From NCBI GenBank assembly GCA_018713975.1, contig DVOB01000141.1:1-7587 (forward strand): 7,587 nucleotides of DNA, written 5' to 3'. Every line of letters starts with the position of its first letter. Within the stretch, counting starts at the first letter, position 1. Position numbers and translations under genes: made by a program. This stretch comes from Lentihominibacter excrementipullorum. GTDB taxonomy: Bacteria; Bacillota; Clostridia; Peptostreptococcales; Anaerovoracaceae. The notes below the pieces were generated by a model. That model saw nothing but the letters and a program-made list of their open reading frames with translations. It ran no database searches and was not told the DNA's origin. Of this stretch, positions 1 through 6,207 are shown one piece after another.

Positions 1-96
1 TTCTTGAAACGCTTCCTGCATCACGTAAGCGGCGACGCCTGCGGTCGACAGGATGATCAGAAATATGAATAATATGGTTCCTATAATCTTTCTCAT
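1..96 (-). CDS. N-terminal fragment of a membrane-anchored or exported protein, cut by the window edge
   Basis: Only the first 32 codons are present; the frame stays open to the left edge. The start ATG (94-96, minus strand) has a GAGG ribosome binding site (105-108) with 8 nt between. The peptide begins MRKIIGTILFIFLIILSTAG and continues to a soluble-looking VMQEAFQE. This is a short basic N-terminus, a hydrophobic stretch of about 15 residues and small residues after it, so either an uncleaved signal anchor or a signal peptide. It lies 59 nt downstream of the permease stop on the same strand, so it may be co-transcribed if the intervening hairpin does not terminate. The visible part is too short to assign a family. 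Confidence 0.6.
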   Translation of the reverse strand, partial: MRKIIGTILFIFLIILSTAGVAAYVMQEAFQE

Positions 97-114
97 TTGA
101 TGATCCTCATTGGT

Positions 115-143
115 GAAGAAGCCGTCGCGACGACGGCTTCTTT
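115..143 (-). terminator. Strong intercistronic hairpin, possible terminator after the permease gene
   Basis: Arms AAGAAGCCGTCG and CGACGGCTTCTT pair perfectly over 12 bp around a 3-nt loop, with a further G-U pair possible. The hairpin follows the permease stop codon (156-158) by about a dozen bases. The minus strand has no real U-run after the stem (it continues CACCAAUG), so it may act as a weak or bidirectional terminator, or as an mRNA-stabilising structure between two co-transcribed genes. It sits just upstream of the next gene's ribosome binding site. Confidence 0.55.
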
Positions 144-155
144 GAAGTATTTGAC

Positions 156-1718
156 CTAGTTAACTACCCATGTGATTACGAACAGCAGTACTGCGGCAGT
201 AGCGAAGCAGTAGGAGCCGATTCTCCATCTCTTGTACTGTCTGTCCAGCTTGGCCTTTTCTTCCGGAGTAGGATCTGCTGTGGCGAGGGCGAGAGCCTCC
301 GCATCGATAGCTTCCTGAGGAATAGGTCTCTTGCGGACGAATATGATGTAGTAAAGGATGGCTATAACGTCCCATATGATGTTGTACCAGATGGCAACAG
401 GGTCGTAGGCCAGTATCAGCAGCAGTGCGAAGCATACGATACTGAACCAGGCTCCGAATGTTCCCGCAGGGCATCTCCATGGTCTCTTGAGATCCGGTTC
501 CTTCTTACGCAAAGCCAGGAAGGACCAGAAACCGATGATGTAGCTCTGGATCTGGTTGTATGAACACATCAGCGCTACGATCTTGATGGATCCTGACAGG
601 ATGAAGAATATGCCGAGGACTCCGCAGAGTACGACAGCTCTGTGAGGGCTGTTGTACTTAGGATGTACTTTGCCGAAATATTTAGGGAAGTTCCCGTCTT
701 CGGCCATGATGTATATATATCTGGCAGGGCCGGCGATACATGGATTCATGGTCGAGAAGTCGCCTCCCAGGGTAATACCCAGACAAAGGATTACCAGCGG
801 CAGTCCTACGATGCCGGCATACTGCATGGCATCGGCGTAAGGAGCGGCCGATTCAGCCAGCGCAGGAAGATCCTCCGCAGGAGTCAGTGCGCACAGGAAC
901 CACTGGAACAACAGGTTTACAGCCAGTACGCAGAACGGCGAGATCAACAGAGCTCTAGGCAGCGTCAGCTGTGGGAATTTTACTTCGGATCCCATACCTA
1001 CGATAGTTTCATATCCGAAGAAGCACCAGAGTACCAGAAGTACAGCCTGAGCAAATGCGTTTATTTCCGGAGGTATTCCGACTCCGGCTACCATTTCGGT
1101 AACGCTGGAGAAATCCGCCTTGGCGATCACCGTAGCGAACCATACCAGAGAGCATGCCCAGAAGAAGAACATGAAGAAGTTCTGTGTCTTACCGTTCATC
1201 TCGATTCCTCTGTAAGAAATGTATGTAAAGAGGATGAACAGACAGATGGCCGGGATAGCCCTCCACCAGAACACAGCAGGATCAACTTCTCCCTGGAAGA
1301 GATCTATCAGCGAATAGTTGTCGTTGCTGACCGGAACGTTCAGTCCGAGAGCGTTCAGCAGTCAGCAGAAGTAGTTGGAAAACGCCATCGATTCCGACGC
1401 GCCGATACCTATCTGAGCCAGGGTATAGTTCCAGCTTTCGAAGATAGCCACAGGATAGTTGATGGCTCTCTTGGCGAAGGAATAGGTACCGCCTGCCAAC
1501 GGCAGCGCGGCGCTCATTTCGCCGTACATAGCGCACGGGAACAGAATAAGTACAAATGAAATAAGGGATGCGATGATTACCGTACCGCCCATGATCCCGA
1601 CGATGTTGGAACCGACGGTGAACAGTCCTACACCGATTACAGCACCGGCCGTAATGGTGACGCATTCCGCAAGACCCAACGTTCTGTTTAACGTTTGGGG
1701 TTTGGAATTACCTTCCAT
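156..1718 (-). CDS. APC-superfamily amino acid/amine permease interrupted by one in-frame UGA (nonsense pseudogene or recoded gene)
   Basis: Read through the UGA, this is a 520-codon inner-membrane transporter of usual APC length with about 12 hydrophobic segments. Visible family hallmarks: GAVIGVGLF in TM1 (residues 25-33), the AGGTYS loop (75-80), the TM6 region GYET followed by EVKFPQLTLPRA (235-256), the GPARYIYIMAEDGNFP loop (about 330-345), and RPWRCPAG (412-419). The start ATG at 1718 has a near-ideal AAGGAGG site 7 nt upstream. Codon 119 is TGA (1362-1364), between Phe117-Cys118 and Leu-Leu at the outer end of TM3; both sides are in the same frame and show no other damage. The only downstream restart is a GTG at 1274 with no good ribosome site and without the TM1-TM3 core, so two separate genes are unlikely. 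Substrate is not readable; neighbours suggest an amine or amino alcohol. Whether functional protein is made is unresolved. Confidence 0.8.
1325..1367 (-). other. Hairpin enclosing the in-frame UGA of the permease, bSECIS-like
   Basis: In the permease mRNA, UGCUGAC (1367-1361, holding the Cys codon and the UGA) pairs perfectly with GUCAGCA (1331-1325). Inside, GAACG (1356-1352) pairs perfectly with CGUUC (1338-1334). The apical loop is 13 nt and contains GG 16-17 nt after the UGA. An alternative fold pairs the second UGCUGA with UCAGCA and CGGAC with GU(U)CCG, leaving a bulged U. Bacterial SECIS elements are hairpins starting at or just after UGA, with a G in a small apical loop roughly 16-37 nt downstream; this fits loosely. 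Chance pairing inside a coding region is not excluded. Confidence 0.35.
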
Positions 1719-1723
1719 AAGAA

Positions 1724-1731
1724 TACCTCCT
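1724..1731 (-). promoter_or_regulatory. Strong ribosome binding site of the permease gene
   Basis: The minus strand reads TTAAGGAGGTATTCTT before the ATG at 1718, a near-perfect match to the anti-SD with good spacing. It fixes the permease start and shows that initiation at the intact 5' end is still well supported, which matters for judging the downstream UGA. Confidence 0.75.
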
Positions 1732-1751
1732 TAATATAAATAGTAAAAAGT

Positions 1752-1785
1752 AATGAATATATAAATAAATTTTTTATATTTCATT
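1752..1785. promoter_or_regulatory. AT-rich imperfect inverted repeat in the permease leader
   Basis: Arms AATGAATATATAAA (1752-1765) and TTTATATTTCATT (1773-1785) are complementary apart from one extra T, around a 7-nt spacer. It lies 34-67 bp upstream of the permease start in the AT-rich gap between the two minus-strand genes. It holds the 9-mer ATATTTCAT (1776-1784), which also forms half of the palindrome between the kinase and aminotransferase genes. It is a candidate operator or leader structure. I could not identify a convincing -35/-10 pair in this gap. Confidence 0.35.
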
Positions 1786-1814
1786 CGATGTTCAAGTATA
1801 TATCCGATATGTAT

Positions 1815-2195
1815 TCACCGATTGTCAGCATCGGTGTCGGCAGCATCCTCGCTGTCAGGCAGAGGTGTCGGCCGGGCTTTTTCGGCAGCGGCCTTCATCT
1901 TACGGTGTTTGTAATAAGGGAACAGGAATACCAGTGTCGCTATGTTGAACGTCAGCCACATCCTGAGACAAAGCGGAACCAATTCACCTGCCTGTCCGGA
2001 CTCTACCACCAGTAACGGCCTTACTGCCAGCAACGTAGCCGCGACAAAGCAGATGGCCGGGATGATGAGCCCTGTATATGGATTAGTGCGACTGCAGAGG
2101 GAATTCTGCAGACTTATGACCAGGTACATCACGACCAGCGCTGACGGCACTATTATTATCATTCTGTCGGGATCCATACCCTGCAGTATTTCCAT
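1815..2195 (-). CDS. Small three-helix membrane protein of unknown function
   Basis: A 126-residue protein not recognised as a named family. It starts MEILQGMDPDRM and has three hydrophobic segments at about residues 12-31, 43-66 and 77-95. A basic juxtamembrane stretch (YYKHRKMKAAAEKARP) and an acidic tail (DSEDAADTDADNR) follow. ATG at 2195 is chosen over an in-frame TTG at 2216 because AAGGGAG (2203-2209) sits 7 nt before the ATG. It lies 96 nt upstream of the permease on the same strand, so it may be a transporter accessory subunit or simply an adjacent gene; that link is inference. It is the only complete gene here that ends in TGA. Divergent from the AraC gene, sharing a 179-bp intergenic region. 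Confidence 0.65.
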   Translation of the reverse strand: MEILQGMDPDRMIIIVPSALVVMYLVISLQNSLCSRTNPYTGLIIPAICFVAATLLAVRPLLVVESGQAGELVPLCLRMWLTFNIATLVFLFPYYKHRKMKAAAEKARPTPLPDSEDAADTDADNR

Positions 2196-2266
2196 GATAA
2201 CGCTCCCTTCACTCAACTTCTATATTTTACACCTGCACATTTGACTATACTAGGAAAAAACGGAAG

Positions 2267-2295
2267 TTGACCGAAATAATATCAAGTGATATCAT
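2267..2295 (+). promoter_or_regulatory. Sigma-A type promoter of the AraC-led operon
   Basis: TTGACC (2267-2272), a 17-nt spacer and TATCAT (2290-2295) match the sigma-70/A consensus at 5 of 6 positions in each box. The -35/-10 interval contains ATATCA twice (2279-2284 and 2289-2294), also readable as the inverted repeat ATATC-AAGT-GATAT. This could be an operator overlapping the -10, for instance for autoregulation by the AraC protein. The leader to the start codon is about 73 nt. Confidence 0.65.
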
Positions 2296-2374
2296 AAAAA
2301 AGAAGAAAGGAACACTTCTGATTTTTACCATTGACGCAGAAGACCAGTGATATATGCGGATGTGATAGAATAAA

Positions 2375-3250
2375 ATGTCATTTGTAATAAGCAGAAAACA
2401 ATATCTGGCTCCTACGGAAGCCAGAGTTCAGTATGAACCGTTGATATTCGAGGATGAAGGGTTCAGGGTAAACAAGATCGACGTAAGTTTTGGCCATCCG
2501 TTGTATACGACGGTGGCCGATATCTTTTATATCAAATCCATAGCGGAGGATATGAAGATACTTCCCATGATACCCGATGGCTGCATGGCCATGGCTTTCG
2601 TGAGCGACGGGGAGGCCATATCCGGATATATATGCGGAGTCACTGATGAGATAAAAAAACTTGAGGTTTGTCCGGGTGAAGGGTACATATTCATACGCTT
2701 CCTGCCGGGAGTAGGATCTTCGCTGATAGACGGCGATGCCTGTAAGTTGACCAACAAAGCGGTGCCTGTGGAAGCCGGCGGGATAGACGGCAGACAGCTC
2801 CTTTCCATACTGGAACGGGAAAACGGCCTGGCAGAGCGAATAAGGCTCATTTCCAAAGTGATAAGGACGCGTATGCAGGAGGAGCCCAACAAGTACCTGA
2901 TAAAGTACTGCACGGAGCGCATATTCCAGAGCCAGGGCAATATCAAGGTGGAAACACTGGCTGATGAGACAGGGTTCACTGCCAGACATATAGATAAGAT
3001 GTTTGAACGCTGCGTAGGGATATCACCCAAGCTCTATTCGCAGATAATAAGGCTTCAGGCTTCCATGAACAGGATAATGGAGGATAAGGAGAGGCTTTTG
3101 GTGGATATCGCGGTGGATTGCGGATTCTTCGACCACGCCCATATGAATAGGACATATAAGAAGCTGATCAGGTGTTCGTCGGGAGAGTTCAGAAAAAATC
3201 TGTTCACTAAGATCGATTACGATCAGATAGAAAAATACATTTCCGTTTAG
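2375..3250 (+). CDS. AraC-family transcriptional regulator
   Basis: A 291-residue cytoplasmic DNA-binding protein of usual AraC length. The C-terminal half (about 180-275) has the two helix-turn-helix units. The first is around VETLADETGFTARHIDKMF followed by GISPKLYSQIIRLQAS. The second is around LVDIAVDCGFFDHAHMNRTYKKL followed by SSGEFRK, corresponding to the family pattern ...A...GF.D.SHF.R.FK...G.SP..FR. The N-terminal half resembles the sensor region of AraC proteins that carry a short FLPGVGSSLIDGDACKLTNKAVPV-like segment (about 108-131, DUF6597 type); its ligand is not readable. The ATG at 2375 is the first start after an in-frame TAG, but its ribosome site is weak (GGATGTGA), suggesting low expression. 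The kinase starts 31 nt downstream with no room for a promoter, so the regulator probably heads its own operon. Confidence 0.88.
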   Translation: MSFVISRKQYLAPTEARVQYEPLIFEDEGFRVNKIDVSFGHPLYTTVADIFYIKSIAEDMKILPMIPDGCMAMAFVSDGEAISGYICGVTDEIKKLEVCPGEGYIFIRFLPGVGSSLIDGDACKLTNKAVPVEAGGIDGRQLLSILERENGLAERIRLISKVIRTRMQEEPNKYLIKYCTERIFQSQGNIKVETLADETGFTARHIDKMFERCVGISPKLYSQIIRLQASMNRIMEDKERLLVDIAVDCGFFDHAHMNRTYKKLIRCSSGEFRKNLFTKIDYDQIEKYISV

Positions 3251-3281
3251 TTGGAAACGCGTACAGAAAAGAGGTCTGATT

Positions 3282-4784
3282 ATGAGTAAGAAGAAAATGT
3301 ATTATATCGGATTGGATCAAGGGACGACGGGGACTACCACGCTTTTACTGGACGAACAGTGGAATGTGATAGCGAGAGGTTATAAGGAGCACAAACAATA
3401 TTATCCGAAACCGGGCTGGGTCGAGCACGATCCGCTGGAGCTGTGGCAGCGAGTGCTGGAATCCATAAGCATGGCGCTTGAAAAGGGTGGCGTCAGCGCC
3501 GACCAGATAAAGTGTATCGGCATAGATAATCAGGGTGAGACTGTGATGCTCTGGGATAAGGTGACGGGAGAGCCTGTATACAACGCCATCGTATGGCAGG
3601 ACAGGAGAATGGCACGATATGCCGATGAGCTCACTAAGGAACACGGTGAGATAATAAGGGAAAAGACGGGGCTGATGGCTGATTCATATTTCAGCGGCCC
3701 TAAGATAAAGTGGATAATAGACAATGTGGACGGGGTTAAAGAAAAGATACAGGAAGGCCGCATCCTGGCGGGAACATTGGATACGTGGCTCATATGGAAG
3801 ATGACTCACGGAAGAGTCCATGTGACCGACTGTTCCACTGCGTCCAGGACGATGATGCTCAATATACATACGGGCAAGTGGGACGAGGAGATACTGGACA
3901 TACTGGGGATAAGCAAGTCGATCCTGCCGGAGATATGCGACAGCTCCATGATGTATGGAAAGACCGACCCTCTGGATTTTCTCGGGGCTTCGATACCTAT
4001 CTCAGGCTCTGTGGTCGATCAGCAGGCGGCGCTGTTCGGGCAGGCTTGCTTCAGATCAGGGACCATAAAGTGCACGTACGGGACCGGATGCTTCATGCTG
4101 ATGAACACCGGAGACAAGGCTGTATATTCAAAGAACGGCCTTCTCACCACAGTGGCATGGAAGCTCAATAACAAGATGACGTTCGCGCTGGACGGCGGGA
4201 TATACATAACAGGAGCAGCTACTCAGTGGCTTAGAGATGGTATAAAAATAATAAAGAACGCTGCGGAAACTGAAGAGATGGCCTATTCCGTCAAGAATAA
4301 CGGAGGAGTATATTTCGTACCGGCCTTCTCAGGCCTGGCCGCCCCTCACTGGGACTCCTACGCCAGAGGAACGATAGTTGGCATAACAGGAGGAACGACG
4401 AGGGAGCATATAGTCAGGGCCACGCTGGAAGCGACAGCCTATCAGGTGAAGGATAACCTGGATGTAATGAACATGGATTCCGATATGCCGATAACGATAA
4501 TGAGGGCAGACGGAGGCGCGACAGCCAATAATTTCCTGATGCAGTTCCAGGCGGATCTGCTGGGTATACCTGTCGATGTGCCTGTGATACAGGATACGAC
4601 AGCACTAGGCGCAGCGCAGCTGGCAGCCCTGGGAATAGGCGAGTTCGATTCCATCGAGCAGCTGGAGGGCAACTGGAAGCTGGCCAAGCGATACGAGCCT
4701 AAGATGAGCGTCGACGAGAGAGAATCGCTGCTGTACAACTGGCACAGAGCTGTTGAGAGAGCCAAAAACTGGTCAGAGGAATAA
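3282..4784 (+). CDS. Glycerol-kinase-like FGGY carbohydrate kinase with altered substrate pocket
   Basis: A 500-residue ATP-dependent kinase, close along its whole length to GlpK, which makes sn-glycerol 3-phosphate. Seen: phosphate loop DQGTTGTTT (12-20), KPGWVEHDP (43-51), AIVWQDRR (102-109), YFSG (136-139), DTWLIWKMTHGRVHVTD (167-183), catalytic VDQQAALFGQ with Asp246-Gln247 (245-254), YGTGCFMLMNTG (266-277), and RADGGATANNFLMQFQADLLG (408-428). E. coli GlpK has TNQRET where this protein has DNQGET (82-87). Arg83, which contacts glycerol, is Gly85, and the preceding Thr is Asp82; Glu86, Trp105, Tyr136 and Asp246 remain. The His phosphorylated by the PTS in many Firmicutes GlpK proteins appears replaced by Asp (DFLG, 232-235). 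Ribosome site AAGAGG 7 nt before ATG. Glycerol remains possible, but an altered, perhaps cationic, substrate is a fair inference, so no glpK symbol is given. Confidence 0.85.
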   Translation: MSKKKMYYIGLDQGTTGTTTLLLDEQWNVIARGYKEHKQYYPKPGWVEHDPLELWQRVLESISMALEKGGVSADQIKCIGIDNQGETVMLWDKVTGEPVYNAIVWQDRRMARYADELTKEHGEIIREKTGLMADSYFSGPKIKWIIDNVDGVKEKIQEGRILAGTLDTWLIWKMTHGRVHVTDCSTASRTMMLNIHTGKWDEEILDILGISKSILPEICDSSMMYGKTDPLDFLGASIPISGSVVDQQAALFGQACFRSGTIKCTYGTGCFMLMNTGDKAVYSKNGLLTTVAWKLNNKMTFALDGGIYITGAATQWLRDGIKIIKNAAETEEMAYSVKNNGGVYFVPAFSGLAAPHWDSYARGTIVGITGGTTREHIVRATLEATAYQVKDNLDVMNMDSDMPITIMRADGGATANNFLMQFQADLLGIPVDVPVIQDTTALGAAQLAALGIGEFDSIEQLEGNWKLAKRYEPKMSVDERESLLYNWHRAVERAKNWSEE

Positions 4785-4804
4785 AATATTTCATGAAATA
4801 TTTT
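4783..4804. repeat. Perfect 22-bp AT-rich palindrome between kinase and aminotransferase genes
   Basis: AAAATATTTCA is followed directly by its exact reverse complement. The palindrome begins at the last two bases of the kinase stop codon. Next to it is a second inverted pair, TTTCAT-AG-ATGAAA (4802-4815), just before the aminotransferase ribosome site. It lacks G/C-rich arms and a T-run, so it is not a typical terminator. Candidate roles are an operator for a dimeric regulator, an RNA processing or stability hairpin that sets different expression of the two enzymes, or an expression-damping hairpin near the ribosome site. Confidence 0.6.
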
Positions 4805-4832
4805 CATAGATGAAATGAAAGGAAGTGTAGAA

Positions 4833-5924
4833 ATGAGCGCACCAAAACTATTCAGTCCGGGACCTGTCATGGTCAAGGAAAACGTAAGACAGGCATTGAC
4901 ACACTACGATATCTGCCACAGAGGGGCAGAGTTCGAAGAGCTGTTCGCAAGGACAACTGCCAAGATCAACAAGCTGTTCAAGGCGGACGACAGCTATAGA
5001 TCCGTGATAGTATCAGGGTCCGGGACATCTTCCAACGAAACTGTTCTCTCTTCGATATTCAACGAAGGCGAGAAGGTAATGCTTATAAGAAACGGGGAAT
5101 TCGGGGGAAGACTGCTGGAGATAATCGAGAAGTACGAGATACCTCTCGTTGACTGTGAGTTCCCATGGGGCGAAAGGCCTGACCTGGGCAAGGTCGAGGA
5201 AATGATGGCGGCCGACCCGGCTATCAAGGTAGTGGCCATGGTATGCCACGAGACTTCCACCGGAATGATAAATCCTGTCAAGGAAGTGGGCGACCTGGCA
5301 GATAAATATGGCAAATGGTACTTCGTGGACTGCGTATCGGCTGCAGCCGGCGAACTCATCGATATCGTCGATTTCCATATAACCTTCGCTACTTCCGTAG
5401 GAGGTAAATGTCTGGGCGCTTATCCAGGCTCCGCTTACATATGCGGAAAGATAGACGCTTTCGAAACGCTGACTCCGGAAATGGGTAAGAACGTTTACCT
5501 GAATCTGGCAAAGCATTACATCTATGCAAGAGATAAGAACCAGACTCCTAACACTCCTAATGTGAATCTGTTCTGGGCTTTGGAAGCTGCCCTTGACAAT
5601 GCGCTGGCCGATGGCGGTGTCGAAGCCAGAGTTGCCAGGTATAAGGAATGCTCCGGCATACTCAGAAAAGGAATGAAGGATATGGGGCTCAAGCTGCTGC
5701 TTGACGATGAGAGCCAGATGGCTAATACAGTAACATCCGTATTCCTGCCGGAAGGTAAGGATCTGAAGGCGTTCCTCAGCGATATGGAAAGCAGGGGATA
5801 TGTCGTTTACAGCGGCAAGGGAAAATACGAGGCGATGGGCATGTTCCAGGTAGCCAATATGGGCGAGATATATCCTGATGACTGCCGAGAGTTCCTCAGG
5901 GTTTTAGCGGATTGCATCAAATAG
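4833..5924 (+). CDS. PLP-dependent class V aminotransferase, PhnW/alanine-glyoxylate aminotransferase-like
   Basis: A 363-residue fold-type I PLP enzyme. Start 4833 is preferred over an in-frame ATG at 4815 because AAAGGAAG lies 7 nt upstream and the protein then opens MSAPKLFSPGPVMV, as PhnW-type proteins do. Seen: SGSGTSSNETVLSS cofactor phosphate region (61-74), HETSTGMINPV (139-149), cofactor Asp166 in YFVDCVSA, and PLP Lys192 in TSVGGKCLGAYPG (187-199), then TPNTPNV (238-244). These correspond to Asp168 and Lys194 of Salmonella 2-aminoethylphosphonate transaminase. The C-terminal FRIGNIG motif, whose Arg340 is needed in PhnW for substrate binding, reads FQVANMG here (338-344), so the Arg is Gln339. 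The class is clear but the substrate is not. The gene starts 48 nt after the kinase and ends before a terminator, so it is probably last in the araC-kinase-aminotransferase operon. Confidence 0.85.
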   Translation: MSAPKLFSPGPVMVKENVRQALTHYDICHRGAEFEELFARTTAKINKLFKADDSYRSVIVSGSGTSSNETVLSSIFNEGEKVMLIRNGEFGGRLLEIIEKYEIPLVDCEFPWGERPDLGKVEEMMAADPAIKVVAMVCHETSTGMINPVKEVGDLADKYGKWYFVDCVSAAAGELIDIVDFHITFATSVGGKCLGAYPGSAYICGKIDAFETLTPEMGKNVYLNLAKHYIYARDKNQTPNTPNVNLFWALEAALDNALADGGVEARVARYKECSGILRKGMKDMGLKLLLDDESQMANTVTSVFLPEGKDLKAFLSDMESRGYVVYSGKGKYEAMGMFQVANMGEIYPDDCREFLRVLADCIK

Positions 5925-5974
5925 AAAGAATTCTGAAATGAATTCCTCCACCTATTTATTTAATTTGATTTAGA

Positions 5975-6028
5975 GAAAATGGCCTGCCTCAGGATGGTCT
6001 TCCATTCCGGCAGGTCGTTTTCTTTTTT
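5975..6028 (+). terminator. Rho-independent terminator of the araC-kinase-aminotransferase operon
   Basis: An A-tract GAAAA (5975-5979) pairs with TTTTC (6018-6022), and CCTGCC (5983-5988) pairs with GGCAGG (6009-6014). An inner stem AGGATGG/CCATTCC has one bulged base. The hairpin is followed by TTTTCTTTTTT. This is a classic hairpin plus T-tract 50 nt after the aminotransferase stop codon. Confidence 0.85.
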
Positions 6029-6100
6029 GCCTGTGGACTTTCCGCGGATGTATGTGATGCTGTGTGGTCTGCACGTGAGCTTTTTTCTCAAATATGCAGC

Positions 6101-6110
6101 AAAGCGCTTT
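6101..6110. promoter_or_regulatory. cre-like palindrome upstream of gldA
   Basis: AAAGCGCTTT is a perfect 10-bp palindrome identical to the core of the CcpA catabolite-responsive element (TGAAAGCGCTTTCA-type sites). The outer TG/CA bases are not conserved (GC and TT here). It ends 6 bp before the proposed -35 box of gldA, a place where catabolite control of a glycerol/polyol gene would make sense. Only the core matches, hence modest confidence. Confidence 0.35.
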
Positions 6111-6116
6111 TTTAAG

Positions 6117-6144
6117 TGGACTGATTTCGTGTATATGGTATACT
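6117..6144 (+). promoter_or_regulatory. Extended -10 promoter of gldA
   Basis: TATACT (6139-6144) is preceded by TGG, giving an extended -10 (TGNTATACT). TGGACT (6117-6122) lies 16 nt upstream as a partial -35. It sits after the upstream operon's terminator, so gldA has its own transcript. The predicted leader to the start codon is about 57 nt. Confidence 0.6.
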
Positions 6145-6207
6145 ATAAGCGATGAATAAAGGCTGCGGGATAGACAAAAACTCTATTATTATGGAAAGGA
6201 GATTCTC

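Noticed and set aside
156..1274. The 3' part of the permease as a separate gene starting at GTG 1274
   Set aside because: There is no ribosome site at proper spacing, it lacks TM1-TM3 of the transporter core, and it is in the same frame as the upstream part.
642..1559. A 305-codon open frame on the plus strand across the permease gene
   Set aside because: It is fully antisense to a clear APC permease, has a composition rich in Arg, Gln and Ser unlike a real protein, and no recognisable domain or ribosome site.
1719..1814. A sigma-A promoter for the permease, starting from TTGAAC near 1790
   Set aside because: No acceptable -10 box is found at 15-19 nt spacing; the match rests only on general AT-richness.
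2196..2216. TTG start that would lengthen the small membrane protein by seven residues
   Set aside because: The AAGGGAG ribosome site falls inside the extension and fits the ATG at 2195.
2301..2325. AGAAG/CTTCT hairpin followed by ATTTTT in the araC leader, as a terminator or attenuator
   Set aside because: The stem is only 5 bp with two G-C pairs and a 9-nt loop, which is too weak to call.
4815..4832. Earlier ATG start of the aminotransferase (six extra residues)
   Set aside because: The ribosome site AAAGGAAG lies inside this extension and is placed for the ATG at 4833, and the extension overlaps an inverted repeat.
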